Shown here: positions 1 through 6,089 of the stretch, one piece after another
Numbering within the stretch: position 1 is the stretch's first letter
Layout of the letters: each line of letters opens with the position of its first letter
Source: RYN-111 sp046723735
GTDB taxonomy: Bacteria; Actinomycetota; Actinomycetes; Mycobacteriales; SCTD01
Assembly (NCBI GenBank): GCA_046723735.1
Contig: JBKOVB010000162.1
Span: 1-14,021 of the forward strand
Length of the DNA: 14,021 nucleotides
Direction: 5' to 3'
Position numbers and translations under genes: made by a program
Notes under the pieces: generated by a model
The model's input: only the letters and a program-made list of their open reading frames with translations
Told to the model about the DNA's origin: nothing
Database searches by the model: none

Positions 1-552
1 GGTCGCGCGGTGCTCGGCCTCGGCGCTGCCTGGTACGAGCGCGAGCACCTCGGGCTGGGCGTCCCCTTCCCGATCGTCACCGAGCGCTTCGAGCGGCTCG
101 AGGAGGCGCTGCAGATCTGCCGGCAGATGTGGAGCGACGACGACGGCCCGTACGACGGGAAGCACTTCCACCTGACCGAGACCCTCTGCGAACCCCGGCC
201 CCTTGGGTCTGTGCGGGTGCTGGTCGGAGGGAGCGGCGAGAAGAAGACGTTGCGGCTCGTGGCGCAGTACGCCGACGCATGCAACCTGTTCGCCCAGTCC
301 CCCGAGCAGGTACGGGCCAAGCTCGAGGTGCTGCGCGGCCACTGCGACGCCATCGGCCGCGACTACGAGAGCGTCGAGAAGACGATCCTCTACGTCGCCG
401 GTGACCTGCGCGACCGGGACGCGTTCCTGCGGGAGATGGCGGCCTACGCCGCTCTCGGGGTCGGCACGGTCCACGTGATGCCCACCGGCAGGCTCGACGC
501 CTGGGTCGAGCAGCGTGTCGCGCCCGTGGTCTCGGACCTGCGCGGGCTGTAG
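1..552 (+). CDS. LLM class F420-dependent oxidoreductase, 3' part
   Basis: This is the C-terminal part of a luciferase-like monooxygenase (bacterial luciferase fold, TIM barrel), probably an F420-dependent oxidoreductase acting in the cytoplasm on an unknown substrate. The frame is open from base 1, so the true start lies outside the window; the GTG at 10 is internal. Seen in the sequence: the family motif VLGLGAAWYEREH at the beginning, then a region around FERLEEALQICRQMW, a glycine turn VGGSGEKKTLRLVAQYAD, and a C-terminal helix ending in DLRGL. In this family these segments follow the first few strands of the barrel, so roughly the first 100 residues are missing. The stop is followed ten bases later by a strong hairpin. 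The family is clear; the substrate and the F420 rather than FMN preference are inference from actinobacterial homologues. Confidence 0.9.
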   Translation, partial: GRAVLGLGAAWYEREHLGLGVPFPIVTERFERLEEALQICRQMWSDDDGPYDGKHFHLTETLCEPRPLGSVRVLVGGSGEKKTLRLVAQYADACNLFAQSPEQVRAKLEVLRGHCDAIGRDYESVEKTILYVAGDLRDRDAFLREMAAYAALGVGTVHVMPTGRLDAWVEQRVAPVVSDLRGL

Positions 553-561
553 AGACGGGTC

Positions 562-586
562 GGCCCCGGGACCGGGTCCCGGGGCC
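562..586. terminator. Perfect GC hairpin between convergent genes
   Basis: Two 12-base arms (GGCCCCGGGACC and its exact complement) are separated by a single base, so a stem of about 10 pairs with a small loop can form. It lies between the stop of the LLM oxidoreductase (552) and the stop of the minus-strand CsbD gene (599). The symmetry would let it act in both directions. There is no T-run on either side, which is usual for putative actinobacterial terminators. Terminator function is inferred from position and structure. Confidence 0.7.
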
Positions 587-598
587 AAGGTCCGCCCG

Positions 599-799
599 CT
601 ACTGGTTCAGCCGCTGCTCCTGCTCGTGCAGCTCGGCCTTCTTCTCGTGCATCTTGGCCTCGGCCTGGGCCTCGGTCTCCTTGCGCTCCTCGGCGCCCTT
701 GGCGGCCTGCGCCCGGCCCTCTCGCTCGAGATCAGGCTTGTCGGCGACGTCGCCGACCTTCTCCTTGACCTTGCCCTTCATCTCCTCGAACGCGCCCAT
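599..799 (-). CDS. CsbD family stress protein
   Basis: A 66-residue, highly charged protein of the CsbD type, a family of small hydrophilic proteins linked to general stress response in bacteria; the biochemical function is unknown. The N-terminus (residues 1-18, MGAFEEMKGKVKEKVGDV) carries the usual CsbD signature of alternating Lys/Glu followed by an A-D-K-P-D-L-E-R-E-G-R type segment. The remainder is Ala/Glu/Lys-rich and likely helical or disordered, ending in a Gln/His-rich tail. The ATG at 799 has a good ribosome binding site (GGAAGGAG, about nine bases upstream). It lies 32 bases downstream of the other small stress gene (832-1074) on the same strand, so the two are probably one transcript. 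I see no clear alternative-sigma promoter. Confidence 0.85.
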   Translation of the reverse strand: MGAFEEMKGKVKEKVGDVADKPDLEREGRAQAAKGAEERKETEAQAEAKMHEKKAELHEQEQRLNQ

Positions 800-831
800 G
801 GTCAGTCGCTCCTTCCGCTCGTGGTGGTCGT

Positions 832-1074
832 CTACTTGGACCGCTGGGCCTGCCGCTGCTCGGTCTCCAGCCCCTTGGCCTTGGCCCGGTGGGCGTCCGC
901 CTTGGCCTGCTCGCGCACGGCCTTGAGCTTTTCGGTGCCCTTGTCCTGCTGAGCCTCGCCGGCTCGGATCAAGCGCTCGTTGTCGAAGACCTCGCCCGCC
1001 ACCTCGCGGCCCAGCCCGACGACCTTGTCGAGCAGGCCGGTGGCGTTCTTGGGTTCGATGCGGGGTATGCGCAT
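832..1074 (-). CDS. Small hydrophilic stress-type protein (CsbD-like / microaggregate-binding type)
   Basis: An 80-residue protein starting MRIPRIEPKNATGLLDKVVG. It resembles the small charged proteins that sit beside CsbD in actinobacteria and are annotated as CsbD-like or microaggregate-binding protein; function is unknown. After the N-terminal 20 residues there is a G-E-A-Q-Q-D-K-G-T-E-K-L-K-A segment (about 44-57) and then an Ala/Lys/Gln-rich helical tail ending QRQAQRSK. The frame is open further upstream to 1143, but those 23 codons are unlike the family. The ATG at 1074 has an AGGGAG ribosome binding site 11 bases upstream, so I chose that start. It is the first gene of a likely two-gene unit with the CsbD gene at 599-799. 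Confidence 0.75.
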   Translation of the reverse strand: MRIPRIEPKNATGLLDKVVGLGREVAGEVFDNERLIRAGEAQQDKGTEKLKAVREQAKADAHRAKAKGLETEQRQAQRSK

Positions 1075-1213
1075 GGCCTGGTGTCTCCCTGGCGTCGACG
1101 GTTGTTCGGACACTCGGGACATGCCCCCCGGGCGGAGGCTCACACCCGCCCGCGGCCAGACTTCACGCTCCGGCTCGGGGTGATCCGCCTCACGCGCGCA
1201 GGACCGCTGCGCG

Positions 1214-1245
1214 GTGCGACCGCACGCTGCGGGGTACGTGACCCC
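1214..1245. promoter_or_regulatory. Two short inverted repeats upstream of the DoxX-like gene
   Basis: In the 200-base gap between the divergent small stress gene and the DoxX-like gene there are two perfect five-base inverted repeats: GTGCG-AC-CGCAC (1214-1225) and GGGGT-ACGTG-ACCCC (1231-1245). They could be operator half-sites or part of a leader. Short GC palindromes are common by chance in such DNA, so this is weak. I see nothing else in the gap apart from the ribosome binding sites. Confidence 0.25.
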
Positions 1246-1274
1246 TGACGGAGCCCCGAACCCGAGGAGGTCCC

Positions 1275-1760
1275 ATGCGGCTGAGCCACCTGCCCCTGCG
1301 CGTCACGACCGGTGCCTTCATCCTCAACGCCGGCCTGAGCAAGCGCTGCCTCACCGACGAGGCGGCCGAGGGTCTGCAGAGCATGCCCGAGGCCGGCGCG
1401 TCCCACGTGGGCCGCGTGCCTGCTGCGACGTTTGCCAAAGTGCTGTCGGCGGCCGAGATCGGGGTGGGGGCCGTGCTGCTGGCGCCCTTCGTCCCGCCCG
1501 CGGTCGCGGGCGCGGCGCTCACCGCCTTCAGCGGTGCGCTGCTGAAGATGTGGTGGAACACCCCCGGCATGCACGAGGAGGGCACGCCGCGCCCGACGCA
1601 GAGGGGGACGGCTGTCGCCAAGGACGTCTGGATGCTCGGCTCGGGGCTCGCGCTCATGCTCGACGGGATCGCCGACGACACGCGACACGCAGTGCGGAAG
1701 ACGCGTCGTACCGCGCGAGCGCGGGTGCATGCGGCCAAGGAGGCCCTGCCCATCGGCTGA
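1275..1760 (+). CDS. DoxX-like membrane protein
   Basis: A 161-residue integral membrane protein resembling the small DoxX-like proteins of actinobacteria, whose role is not established. Visible hydrophobic segments are at about residues 58-90 (two helices broken by a Pro-Pro pair, VLSAAEIGVGAVLLAPF then a glycine/alanine-rich helix) and about 116-130 (VWMLGSGLALML). The N-terminal VTTGAFILNAGLSK is semi-hydrophobic and typical of the group. The C-terminus is short and strongly basic (RKTRRTARARVHAAKEAL) and probably cytoplasmic. The ATG has a near-perfect AGGAGG ribosome binding site seven bases upstream. The DUF4012 gene follows 39 bases after the stop on the same strand, so co-transcription is possible. 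The DoxX assignment is by overall resemblance rather than a single diagnostic motif. Confidence 0.7.
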   Translation: MRLSHLPLRVTTGAFILNAGLSKRCLTDEAAEGLQSMPEAGASHVGRVPAATFAKVLSAAEIGVGAVLLAPFVPPAVAGAALTAFSGALLKMWWNTPGMHEEGTPRPTQRGTAVAKDVWMLGSGLALMLDGIADDTRHAVRKTRRTARARVHAAKEALPIG

Positions 1761-1799
1761 CGCGGTATCAGGGACGAGGCGTCCGGCCTCGGCCTGCCC

Positions 1800-3533
1800 G
1801 TGAGCATCCGGCCGCGGGCCTCCTGGTTGGGGGTCGCGGGCGGGCTGTTGCTGATCGCCGTCGTGGTCCAGCTGGCCGTCGATGCCCGCCGGGCTGACCG
1901 TGCGCTGCACCGGGCTGAGGGCAGGCTCGCCTCGCTGCAGCACGCGCTGGCCACCGGTGACGACCGGACGGCGGCGCAGGTGCTGCGACAGCTTCAGGCC
2001 GACGCCGCGACCGCCCACGGCGCGACCTCGAGCGTCCTTTGGGACCTCGCCGGAGCGGTTCCCATGGCTGGCCGCAGCCCGCAGCAGGCGGCTGCCCTGA
2101 CCCGATCCGTCCAGGAGCTCGCCGACGAGGCGCTCCCCCGGCTGCTGGTCGCCACCGAGGCGCTCCGGCCGGTGCTCCACGGTGGCGGCAACCAGGTCGA
2201 CCTGGGCGCCCTCCGTCGTACGGCTCCCTTCCTGGACGCGGCTCTGGACCACGTCGCCGCTGTCGATGACGACCTGCGGGGTCTCCCCCACCGTGCCGTG
2301 CTGCCCCCGGTCGCCTCCGCGCGTGATCGCCTGCGGGACAAGGTCGACCGGCTGACCGACGTGCTGCGTGACGCCGTGGCCGCCGTGCACGTGGCGCCCA
2401 CGATGCTCGGCGCCAACGGGCCGCGGCGATACTTCGTGGCCTTCCAGAACAACGCGGAGAGCCGCGGCACCGGAGGGCTCGTCGGGGCGTACGCCGTCCT
2501 CGTGGCCGACCAGGGCCGGCTGCGCGTGCAGCGGCTGGGCACCGACCTGGAGCTCACCGGCTTGCCCGCACCCAGGCTCGACCTCGGCGCGGACTACCGC
2601 CGCCTCTACGGTGGCGACACGCACATCATCCAGAACACCAACATGAGCGGGCACTTTCCCTACGCCGCGAGGCAGTGGCTCGACATGTGGCAGCGGCGCA
2701 CGGGCGTGCGGCTCGACGGTGCGCTGGCCACCGATCCCGTCGCACTGAGCTACCTCCTCGGCACCACCGGCCCGGTTACCCTGCGAGACGGGACCTCCGT
2801 CACCGCTGCCGACGTCGTGGCCCGCACCGAGCAGCAGTCCTACGTGCAGTACGCCGAGAACGATCAGGCGCGCAAGCAGTACCTCGTCGGCGTGGCCGAG
2901 GCCGTGCTCGCGCGGCTGCTCGGCGCGCACGCGCCGGCGCGCTCCGGCGTCCTGCGGGCCGTCGCGAAGGCGGCCTCCGAGCGGCGCTTCCTGGTCTACA
3001 GCGCGCACCCGGCGGAGCAGACCTGGCTCGAGGGCACGGGGGTCAGCGGCGAGGTGCCTGAGCAAGGGGGGCCGTTTGCCTTCCTGGTCGTGAACAACTC
3101 GGCCGGCAACAAGATCGACTACTACCTTGAGCGGTCGGTCCGCTACGAGCTCGGGCGCTGCCGCGACGGCGTCCGCGACAGCACGCTGACGCTGGTGCTC
3201 CGCAACGACGTGCCCCCCGTACCGCTACCGCGCTTCGTGGTGGGCCGGCTGGACCGGAAGGGCCCGGCCGGCTCGACGTCGGTGCTGCTCTCGGCCTACG
3301 TGACCCAGGGCGCCGCTCTGCGGCGGGCCACCCTCGACGGGCAGCCGGTCAGGGTGTTCGCCGGCACCGAGCGCGGACACCCCGTGTTCGTGCTGAAGGT
3401 CGAGCTGCCCCGAGCGGCGGCGCAGACGCTGGTGCTCCACCTGCGGGAACCGGCGGTGGGCCGGCAGCCGGTGGTCCTCGAGCAGCCCCTGGCCCGCCCT
3501 CAGTCGACGACCATCCACGCCGCGCCCTGCTGA
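1800..3533 (+). CDS. DUF4012 domain-containing membrane-anchored protein
   Basis: A 577-residue protein with an N-terminal membrane anchor (about residues 9-27, hydrophobic after RPRAS) and a large predicted extracytoplasmic part. Residues 30-200 form an Arg/Ala-rich helical region, probably coiled coil in part. The DUF4012 core follows: YFVAFQNNAESRGTGG at 211-226, DYRRLYG at 265-271, NMSGHFPYAARQWLDMWQ at 281-298, and a VDG-like segment with DPVALSYLL then GTTGPVTLRDG (312-331). The C-terminal part (430-577) contains a VVNNSAGNK segment and beta-rich sequence. The function of DUF4012 is unknown; in actinobacteria it is often encoded near cell-envelope or polysaccharide genes. The GTG at 1800 is used because it precedes the anchor; its ribosome binding site is poor. 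The next gene encodes a wall-anchored mini-protein, which supports an envelope role. Confidence 0.88.
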   Translation: MSIRPRASWLGVAGGLLLIAVVVQLAVDARRADRALHRAEGRLASLQHALATGDDRTAAQVLRQLQADAATAHGATSSVLWDLAGAVPMAGRSPQQAAALTRSVQELADEALPRLLVATEALRPVLHGGGNQVDLGALRRTAPFLDAALDHVAAVDDDLRGLPHRAVLPPVASARDRLRDKVDRLTDVLRDAVAAVHVAPTMLGANGPRRYFVAFQNNAESRGTGGLVGAYAVLVADQGRLRVQRLGTDLELTGLPAPRLDLGADYRRLYGGDTHIIQNTNMSGHFPYAARQWLDMWQRRTGVRLDGALATDPVALSYLLGTTGPVTLRDGTSVTAADVVARTEQQSYVQYAENDQARKQYLVGVAEAVLARLLGAHAPARSGVLRAVAKAASERRFLVYSAHPAEQTWLEGTGVSGEVPEQGGPFAFLVVNNSAGNKIDYYLERSVRYELGRCRDGVRDSTLTLVLRNDVPPVPLPRFVVGRLDRKGPAGSTSVLLSAYVTQGAALRRATLDGQPVRVFAGTERGHPVFVLKVELPRAAAQTLVLHLREPAVGRQPVVLEQPLARPQSTTIHAAPC

Positions 3534-3586
3534 GGTATCAGACGTCGGCGAACCCGGCTCTCCACGATGAGAGCTGAGGAGGGGCC

Positions 3587-3874
3587 ATGAGGCGAGGACG
3601 CGCCGTGGCAGCGCTCGTCACCTGCGCAGCGGCACCGGTGCTGTGGATGTCGCAAGCAGCCGCCGACGAGTACCCGCCCACGGGTCCGGGCGGTGGTGGT
3701 GGCGGGGCGGTCACCGTGCCGGTCACCGCGGGCGGTGGCGAGGTGAGCCTGCCGCGCACCGGTCAGGACCTCGTCACACCGGTCGAGGTCGGTGCGGCCT
3801 CGCTGCTCGCCGGAGTCGCGCTCCTGGTGGCGGCGCAGGTCCGCCGGCCGGCCAGCGCGCGGCGACGGGGCTAG
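3587..3874 (+). CDS. Very small LPXTG cell-wall anchored protein
   Basis: A 95-residue precursor with a complete sortase substrate architecture. Residues 1-26 look like a signal peptide (MRRGR, hydrophobic core, then SQAAA before DEY). The sorting signal is LPRTG at 55-59, followed by a hydrophobic segment (about 66-84) and a basic tail (RRPASARRRG). The predicted mature chain is only about 32 residues, Pro/Gly/Thr/Val-rich with six consecutive glycines, so it has no room for a folded domain. A strong GAGGAGG ribosome binding site sits just upstream of the ATG. No sortase gene is in the window. It follows the DUF4012 gene by 53 bases. Its stop TAG lies in a CTAG that also provides the stop of the convergent ferrochelatase. 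What it does on the surface is unknown. Confidence 0.8.
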   Translation: MRRGRAVAALVTCAAAPVLWMSQAAADEYPPTGPGGGGGGAVTVPVTAGGGEVSLPRTGQDLVTPVEVGAASLLAGVALLVAAQVRRPASARRRG

Positions 3875-4884
3875 CCCGCTCGACGCGGCGCCGGGCAGCA
3901 GTCCGCGGGACAGACGTCCTGCGTGCCCGCTCCCCCGTGGTCGTCCTGGTCCGGACCCTCGATCCTCTGCACCACCAGGTCGCGCAGCATCGCGACGAAC
4001 TCCGGCGCCGTCCCCACGGTTGCCGCGCGTCGCACCGTCAGGCCCTGCGGGGCCTGGCTCGTCGCGACGACGTCCAGGTCGTAGACCACCTCGACGTGGT
4101 CGCTGGTGAAACCGATCGGCACGAGCACCACCTCGTCGACGCCCTGCTCCGCGAGCACCGCGAGGTGGTCGCTCACGTCCGGCTCCAGCCACGGCACAGA
4201 GGGCGGGCCGCTGCGGGACTGGAACACGAGATCCCACGGCCGGTCCCCCGCGACCCGCGCCGAGGCGGTCCGCAGCGCCTCGACGTACGCACCTCCGTGC
4301 GGCCCTGAGCTCTCCGCCATGCTCACCGGGATCGAGTGCGCCGTGAACACCAGCCGAGGGGAGGTCAGGCCCTCGGCGGCGAGGGCGACGTTCCGGCGTA
4401 CCGGCTCGAGGAAGCCCTCCTCCGACCAGTAGTTGCGAAGCTTTCGCACCACCGGCGCGCCTTCGAAGCGTGACGCGAGCAGGTCGTCCTGGTACTGGCG
4501 GCAGCCCGAGTACGACGGGAACGCGCTGGTCGTGACGGCGAGCGCGTGCCGGACACCGTCCCGGGCCATCTCCTGCAGCGTGTCCACGAGGAAGGGGTGC
4601 CAGTTGCGGTTGCCCCAGTACACCGGCAGCGCCGGGCCGCGGGTCGCGAGCTCCGCCTGGAGCGCGGCCCGCAACCGACGGCACTGCTCGTTGAGCGGGC
4701 TGACGCCGCCGAACGCCTCCAGGTAGTGCCGGCCCACCTCCCTCAGCCTCTCCTGGGGGATGCCACGACCGCGGGTCACGTTGGCGAGGAACGGCTCCAC
4801 GTCGGCGGGGCCCTCCGGACCCCCGAACGAGACCAGCAGCACCGCGTCGACGGGCGGCAGCGCCGTCGCCTCAGGGGTCAGCAC
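3871..4884 (-). CDS. hemH/cpfC: Ferrochelatase (coproporphyrin ferrochelatase type)
   Basis: Inserts ferrous iron into a porphyrin at the end of heme synthesis. Actinobacteria use the coproporphyrin-dependent route, so the likely substrate is coproporphyrin III; that is family knowledge, not visible here. The 337-residue length is normal. Motifs: LLVSFGGPEGP at 16-26, VYWGNRNWHPF at 88-98, the catalytic His in FTAHSIP (His183), and the conserved acidic motif SDHVEVVYDLD (Glu265). Cysteines at 128 (YSGCRQY) and 325, 329, 330 (CPADCC near the C-terminus) match the type of four-cysteine set that binds a [2Fe-2S] cluster in some actinobacterial ferrochelatases. The start is GTG with AAGG seven bases upstream. 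Only 17 bases separate this start from the divergent peptidase start, so its promoter must overlap that gene or the shared gap. Confidence 0.95.
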   Translation of the reverse strand: MLTPEATALPPVDAVLLVSFGGPEGPADVEPFLANVTRGRGIPQERLREVGRHYLEAFGGVSPLNEQCRRLRAALQAELATRGPALPVYWGNRNWHPFLVDTLQEMARDGVRHALAVTTSAFPSYSGCRQYQDDLLASRFEGAPVVRKLRNYWSEEGFLEPVRRNVALAAEGLTSPRLVFTAHSIPVSMAESSGPHGGAYVEALRTASARVAGDRPWDLVFQSRSGPPSVPWLEPDVSDHLAVLAEQGVDEVVLVPIGFTSDHVEVVYDLDVVATSQAPQGLTVRRAATVGTAPEFVAMLRDLVVQRIEGPDQDDHGGAGTQDVCPADCCPAPRRAG

Positions 4885-4889
4885 ACGGA

Positions 4890-4895
4890 TACCTT
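4890..4895 (+). promoter_or_regulatory. -10 element for leaderless transcription of the S51 peptidase gene
   Basis: TACCTT occupies exactly -12 to -7 relative to the ATG at 4902. With a TANNNT -10 in that register, transcription would start at the A of the start codon. There is no Shine-Dalgarno sequence, which fits a leaderless mRNA. No start site is mapped; this is inference from spacing. Confidence 0.6.
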
Positions 4896-4901
4896 GCCAC
4901 C

Positions 4902-5615
4902 ATGACGACGAGGGGCCCGCTGGCGCTGGTCGGAAGCGGTGAGTACCTGCCGGTCATGCAGGAGCTCGAGGGGCAGCTGCTGCAGGGACGCGCGCCCCGC
5001 TACGTCCAGATCCCGACGGCCGCCGCCCTCGAGGGCCCTGCGTCGCTTGCTCACTGGGTCGACCTCGGTCGGGCGCAGGCCACCAGGCTCGGCGTCGAGG
5101 CCGTGCCGGTCGTGGTCCGTGACCGGAAGGAGGCCGACGATCCCGAGCTCGCCGCGCTCGTGGAAGGCGCCGGCCTGGTGTACCTCAGCGGCGGGAACCC
5201 GCCGTACCTCGCCGCGACCCTGCGCGGCACGCGCGTGTGGGCGGCGGTGCTCGCTGCCTGGGAGGCCGGCGCGGCGCTCGCCGGCTGCAGCGCCGGCGCG
5301 ATGGCGATCACCGCCTGGGCGCCCCACGTCCGGGATCCGCAGCGCGAGCCCGACCCGGGGCTCGGGGTGCTGCCCGAGCTGCGTGTGATCCCCCACTTCG
5401 ACCGGTTCGAGCAGTGGGAGCCGACGCTGGCCCGACGCGTGCTCGAGTGGGTGCCACCCGGCGGGACGCTGGTCGGCATCGATGAGGAGACCGCCCTCGT
5501 CAGGACCGACGGGGCGTGGCAAGTGCACGGCCGGCAGGCGGTCTGGGTGATCGCGCAGGAGGGCCGGACCGCCTACCGCGCCGGTGAGACGGTCCCGCTG
5601 CTCGCTCCTGTCTAA
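4902..5615 (+). CDS. Peptidase S51-like / class I glutamine amidotransferase-like protein
   Basis: A 237-residue cytoplasmic protein with the fold of dipeptidase E and cyanophycinase (family S51). Seen: N-terminal strand LALVGSGEYLP (7-17), the family motif VYLSGGNPPYL (93-103), and the nucleophile elbow AGCSAGAM (127-134) with probable catalytic Ser130, followed by IPHFDRFE (163-170), where His165 is the likely catalytic histidine. The length fits the non-cyanophycinase members of the family. The substrate is unknown: such proteins include Asp-dipeptidases and uncharacterised hydrolases. It is divergent from ferrochelatase with 17 bases between the two start codons and appears leaderless. 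Its stop overlaps the stop of the convergent 132-residue gene by four bases. A link to heme metabolism would be speculation based only on position. Confidence 0.85.
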   Translation: MTTRGPLALVGSGEYLPVMQELEGQLLQGRAPRYVQIPTAAALEGPASLAHWVDLGRAQATRLGVEAVPVVVRDRKEADDPELAALVEGAGLVYLSGGNPPYLAATLRGTRVWAAVLAAWEAGAALAGCSAGAMAITAWAPHVRDPQREPDPGLGVLPELRVIPHFDRFEQWEPTLARRVLEWVPPGGTLVGIDEETALVRTDGAWQVHGRQAVWVIAQEGRTAYRAGETVPLLAPV

Positions 5616-6010
5616 GACGTACGACGGAAGGGGTCCCGGGACGCGCTCGTCATCTGGATGCGCGGGCAGGTCGCCAGGGTGAGGTCGACGTACTGCAGCG
5701 CGTCGTCGCACAGCGCGGTCACGGACCAACCCTGGGTCAGGCCGTGCTGGGTGACCGTCACGCGGTAGATGGTGATGTCGTACTTCGAGGGCGACCCGTA
5801 GATCGCGCCGATGCTGCCTACGAGCTTGGCGGTGCCGTGCGTGCCACCCGGCCCGTCCCACGGGTGGTCGTAGCGCTGCCACAGGCCGGGGGTGGCGCTC
5901 CACAGGCCGCCCCGGCTCACGTCCCGGCTCTCCAGCTCGCGCACGATCTGGGTCGCGAGCTTCGCGTCGAGGACCGCCGAGGGGCGGATGACCTCCGTGG
6001 TGTCTGCCAT
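5612..6010 (-). CDS. Unrecognised 132-residue protein
   Basis: I do not recognise a family. The protein starts MADTTEVIRPSAVLDAKLAT and contains a mixed alpha/beta-looking sequence with Trp/Tyr/Gly-rich stretches (GGLWSATPGLWQRYDHPWDG about 34-53, then YDITIYRVTVTQ about 77-88). It ends in a Ser/Arg tail. There is no signal peptide or membrane segment, so it is probably cytoplasmic. It has only two cysteines (about residues 100 and 114). The ATG at 6010 has a GGCAGGA ribosome binding site about seven bases upstream. It is convergent with the S51 peptidase, sharing four bases (CTAA, giving TAA on one strand and TAG on the other). It is divergent from the quinone oxidoreductase gene, with an inverted repeat in the gap that could act on both genes. 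Codon use is like the neighbours, so it is probably real. Confidence 0.65.
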   Translation of the reverse strand: MADTTEVIRPSAVLDAKLATQIVRELESRDVSRGGLWSATPGLWQRYDHPWDGPGGTHGTAKLVGSIGAIYGSPSKYDITIYRVTVTQHGLTQGWSVTALCDDALQYVDLTLATCPRIQMTSASRDPFRRTS

Positions 6011-6060
6011 TCGTCCATCCTGCCAGCAGGACCAGCGCGTCCGCAGTGATCACCCGTAAA

Positions 6061-6077
6061 ACCGAATCCCGTTCGGT
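6061..6077. promoter_or_regulatory. Perfect inverted repeat, probable operator
   Basis: ACCGAA-TCCCG-TTCGGT is a perfect six-base inverted repeat with a five-base spacer, ending 12 bases before the ATG of the quinone oxidoreductase. Its last base is also the first base of the proposed -10 TAGGGT. This is the place for a repressor site, and the arrangement resembles operators of TetR- or MarR-type regulators. No regulator gene is nearby. The identity of the regulator is unknown. Confidence 0.55.
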
Positions 6078-6082
6078 AGGGT
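6077..6082 (+). promoter_or_regulatory. -10 element upstream of the quinone oxidoreductase gene
   Basis: TAGGGT lies at -13 to -8 relative to the ATG at 6090, compatible with a transcript starting at or one base before the start codon. There is no convincing ribosome binding site, so a leaderless mRNA is likely. It overlaps the inverted repeat at 6061-6077. Confidence 0.5.
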
Positions 6083-6089
6083 TCGCTGC

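Noticed and set aside
1075..1143. 23-residue extension of the small stress protein at 832-1074
   Set aside because: An AGGGAG ribosome binding site precedes the ATG at 1074, and the extension does not resemble the family.
1140..3065. 641-residue minus-strand open frame
   Set aside because: It lies opposite the DoxX-like and DUF4012 genes, has His/Arg/Gly/Gln-rich composition typical of the reverse of GC-rich coding DNA, and shows no family motif.
3691..3740. GGT/GGC repeats in the LPXTG gene as a tandem repeat
   Set aside because: They simply encode the glycine run and flanking Gly residues; no regular unit or copy number is present.
3500..4684. 394-residue minus-strand frame overlapping ferrochelatase
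   Set aside because: It is in a different frame from the unmistakable ferrochelatase on the same strand and reads as low-complexity Gly/Arg/Ala.
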